The notes under the pieces are model-generated. The model saw only the letters and a program-made list of their open reading frames with translations. It had not been told where the DNA came from and did not search any database. DNA of 5,939 nucleotides, taken from contig CAMWUF010000077.1 in NCBI GenBank assembly GCA_947177375.1, positions 1 through 5,939 on the forward strand, read 5' to 3'. Position numbers and translations under genes: made by a program. Below are positions 5,399-5,939 of the stretch, piece after piece. Within the stretch, counting starts at the first letter, position 1; every line of letters begins with the position of its first letter. The DNA comes from an uncultured Ruminococcus sp. (GTDB lineage Bacteria > Bacillota > Clostridia > Oscillospirales > Ruminococcaceae).

Positions 5399-5939
5399 AT
5401 GCAGGAAAAAAAGAAACTAACTGAAAAACTACCGATTGTGCCAATGCGTGGAACGGTTGCGTTTCCACATATGATTATGCATTTTGATGTTGCAAGACCC
5501 ATGTCCATACAGGCTGTGGAAGTAGCACTGAAACATAATAGAAAAATATTTTTGACGGCACAGAAAGATGTATTTGAAGAGTCGCCATCTGGAAAAGATT
5601 TGTATCAAATTGGCATTGTGGCTGAAATTAAGCAAACTATAACACAAGATGATACGATTAGAATTTTAGTTGAAGGTTGCTATCGAGCAAAAATGAAATC
5701 TGCCGAGAAAATTCCCGAAAGTGAAGCACTTCTGGCAGATATACGCCGTTTACCAGAAAATAGCCGTGAAACTTATGATGAAATTGAAATGCAGGCTCTT
5801 ATGCGTGCTATCAAAGGTGCTTATGACCGTTATAGCGATTTATTTCCACGTTTACCAAAGGAAATTTTGATTTCTGTTATGTGTCAGGAAGAGCCGATGA
5901 AGCTATATGAAGAAATTGTTTTTAACACAATGTTTGATT
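5399..5939 (+). CDS. lon: Lon protease, N-terminal part (3' end outside window)
   Basis: Lon is an ATP-dependent AAA+ serine protease that degrades misfolded and some regulatory proteins in the cytoplasm. Only the first 180 codons lie in the window; complete Lon is usually about 770-820 residues, so the ATPase and Ser-Lys protease domains are not visible. The fragment is the N-terminal substrate-binding LON domain. It opens with LPIVPMRGTVAFPHM (11-25), followed by HFDVARPMSIQAVE, FLTAQKD (51-57), DLYQIGIVAEIKQ (67-79) and IRILVEGCYRAK (87-98), all in the family order. The ATG at 5399 has GAGGT (5388-5392) six bases upstream, and the LON domain begins about ten residues in, so the start is well supported. 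The reading frame is open to the last base. It has its own promoter and is separated from clpX by a terminator. Confidence 0.93.
   Translation, partial: MQEKKKLTEKLPIVPMRGTVAFPHMIMHFDVARPMSIQAVEVALKHNRKIFLTAQKDVFEESPSGKDLYQIGIVAEIKQTITQDDTIRILVEGCYRAKMKSAEKIPESEALLADIRRLPENSRETYDEIEMQALMRAIKGAYDRYSDLFPRLPKEILISVMCQEEPMKLYEEIVFNTMFD

Noticed and set aside
1..5939. Mobile elements, CRISPR arrays, tRNA or rRNA genes
   Set aside because: No transposase, regularly spaced repeats, terminal inverted repeats with target duplications, or cloverleaf/rRNA sequences are visible; the gene order is an ordinary housekeeping cluster.

Overview
This AT-rich window (roughly mid-30s percent G+C by eye) carries six genes, all on the + strand and tightly packed. 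In order they are the 3' part of threonine synthase (thrC), a calcineurin-like metallophosphoesterase, trigger factor (tig), the ClpP peptidase, the ClpX unfoldase, and the 5' part of Lon protease. The tig-clpP-clpX-lon order is a classic proteostasis block of Firmicutes. The base composition, strong purine-rich Shine-Dalgarno sites and protein sequences suggest a low-GC anaerobic Clostridia member, perhaps Oscillospirales/Ruminococcus-like. That placement is inference, not proof.

Layout: positions 1-942 hold thrC, open at the 5' window edge. The phosphoesterase (955-1680) follows after 12 bases with no visible Shine-Dalgarno and is probably co-transcribed with thrC. Positions 1681-1803 hold a perfect 11-bp-arm palindrome, a good extended -10 promoter and a strong Shine-Dalgarno for tig (1804-3147). 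A GC-rich intrinsic terminator follows tig, and its U-rich tail runs almost into the clpP ribosome binding site. clpP (3227-3841) and clpX (3947-5236) are separated by 105 bases with an unusual arrangement: a near-perfect Shine-Dalgarno, then a long imperfect hairpin, then the clpX start codons. A strong terminator closes clpX. A separate sigma-A-type promoter and a 5' untranslated region with a perfect 11-bp inverted repeat lead into lon (5399 onward, cut at the window end).

Together, trigger factor guards nascent chains at the ribosome, ClpXP unfolds and degrades tagged or regulatory proteins, and Lon removes misfolded ones. The transcription signals suggest three units: thrC-phosphoesterase, tig-(read-through)-clpP-clpX, and lon. 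All proteins are recognisable housekeeping families with intact key residues where these fall inside the window. I see no mobile element, CRISPR array, RNA gene or new protein system. The most interesting material is in the non-coding gaps: the clpP-clpX spacer, the palindrome before tig whose 11-base core recurs before clpP, and the hairpins predicted at the 5' ends of the tig and lon messages.
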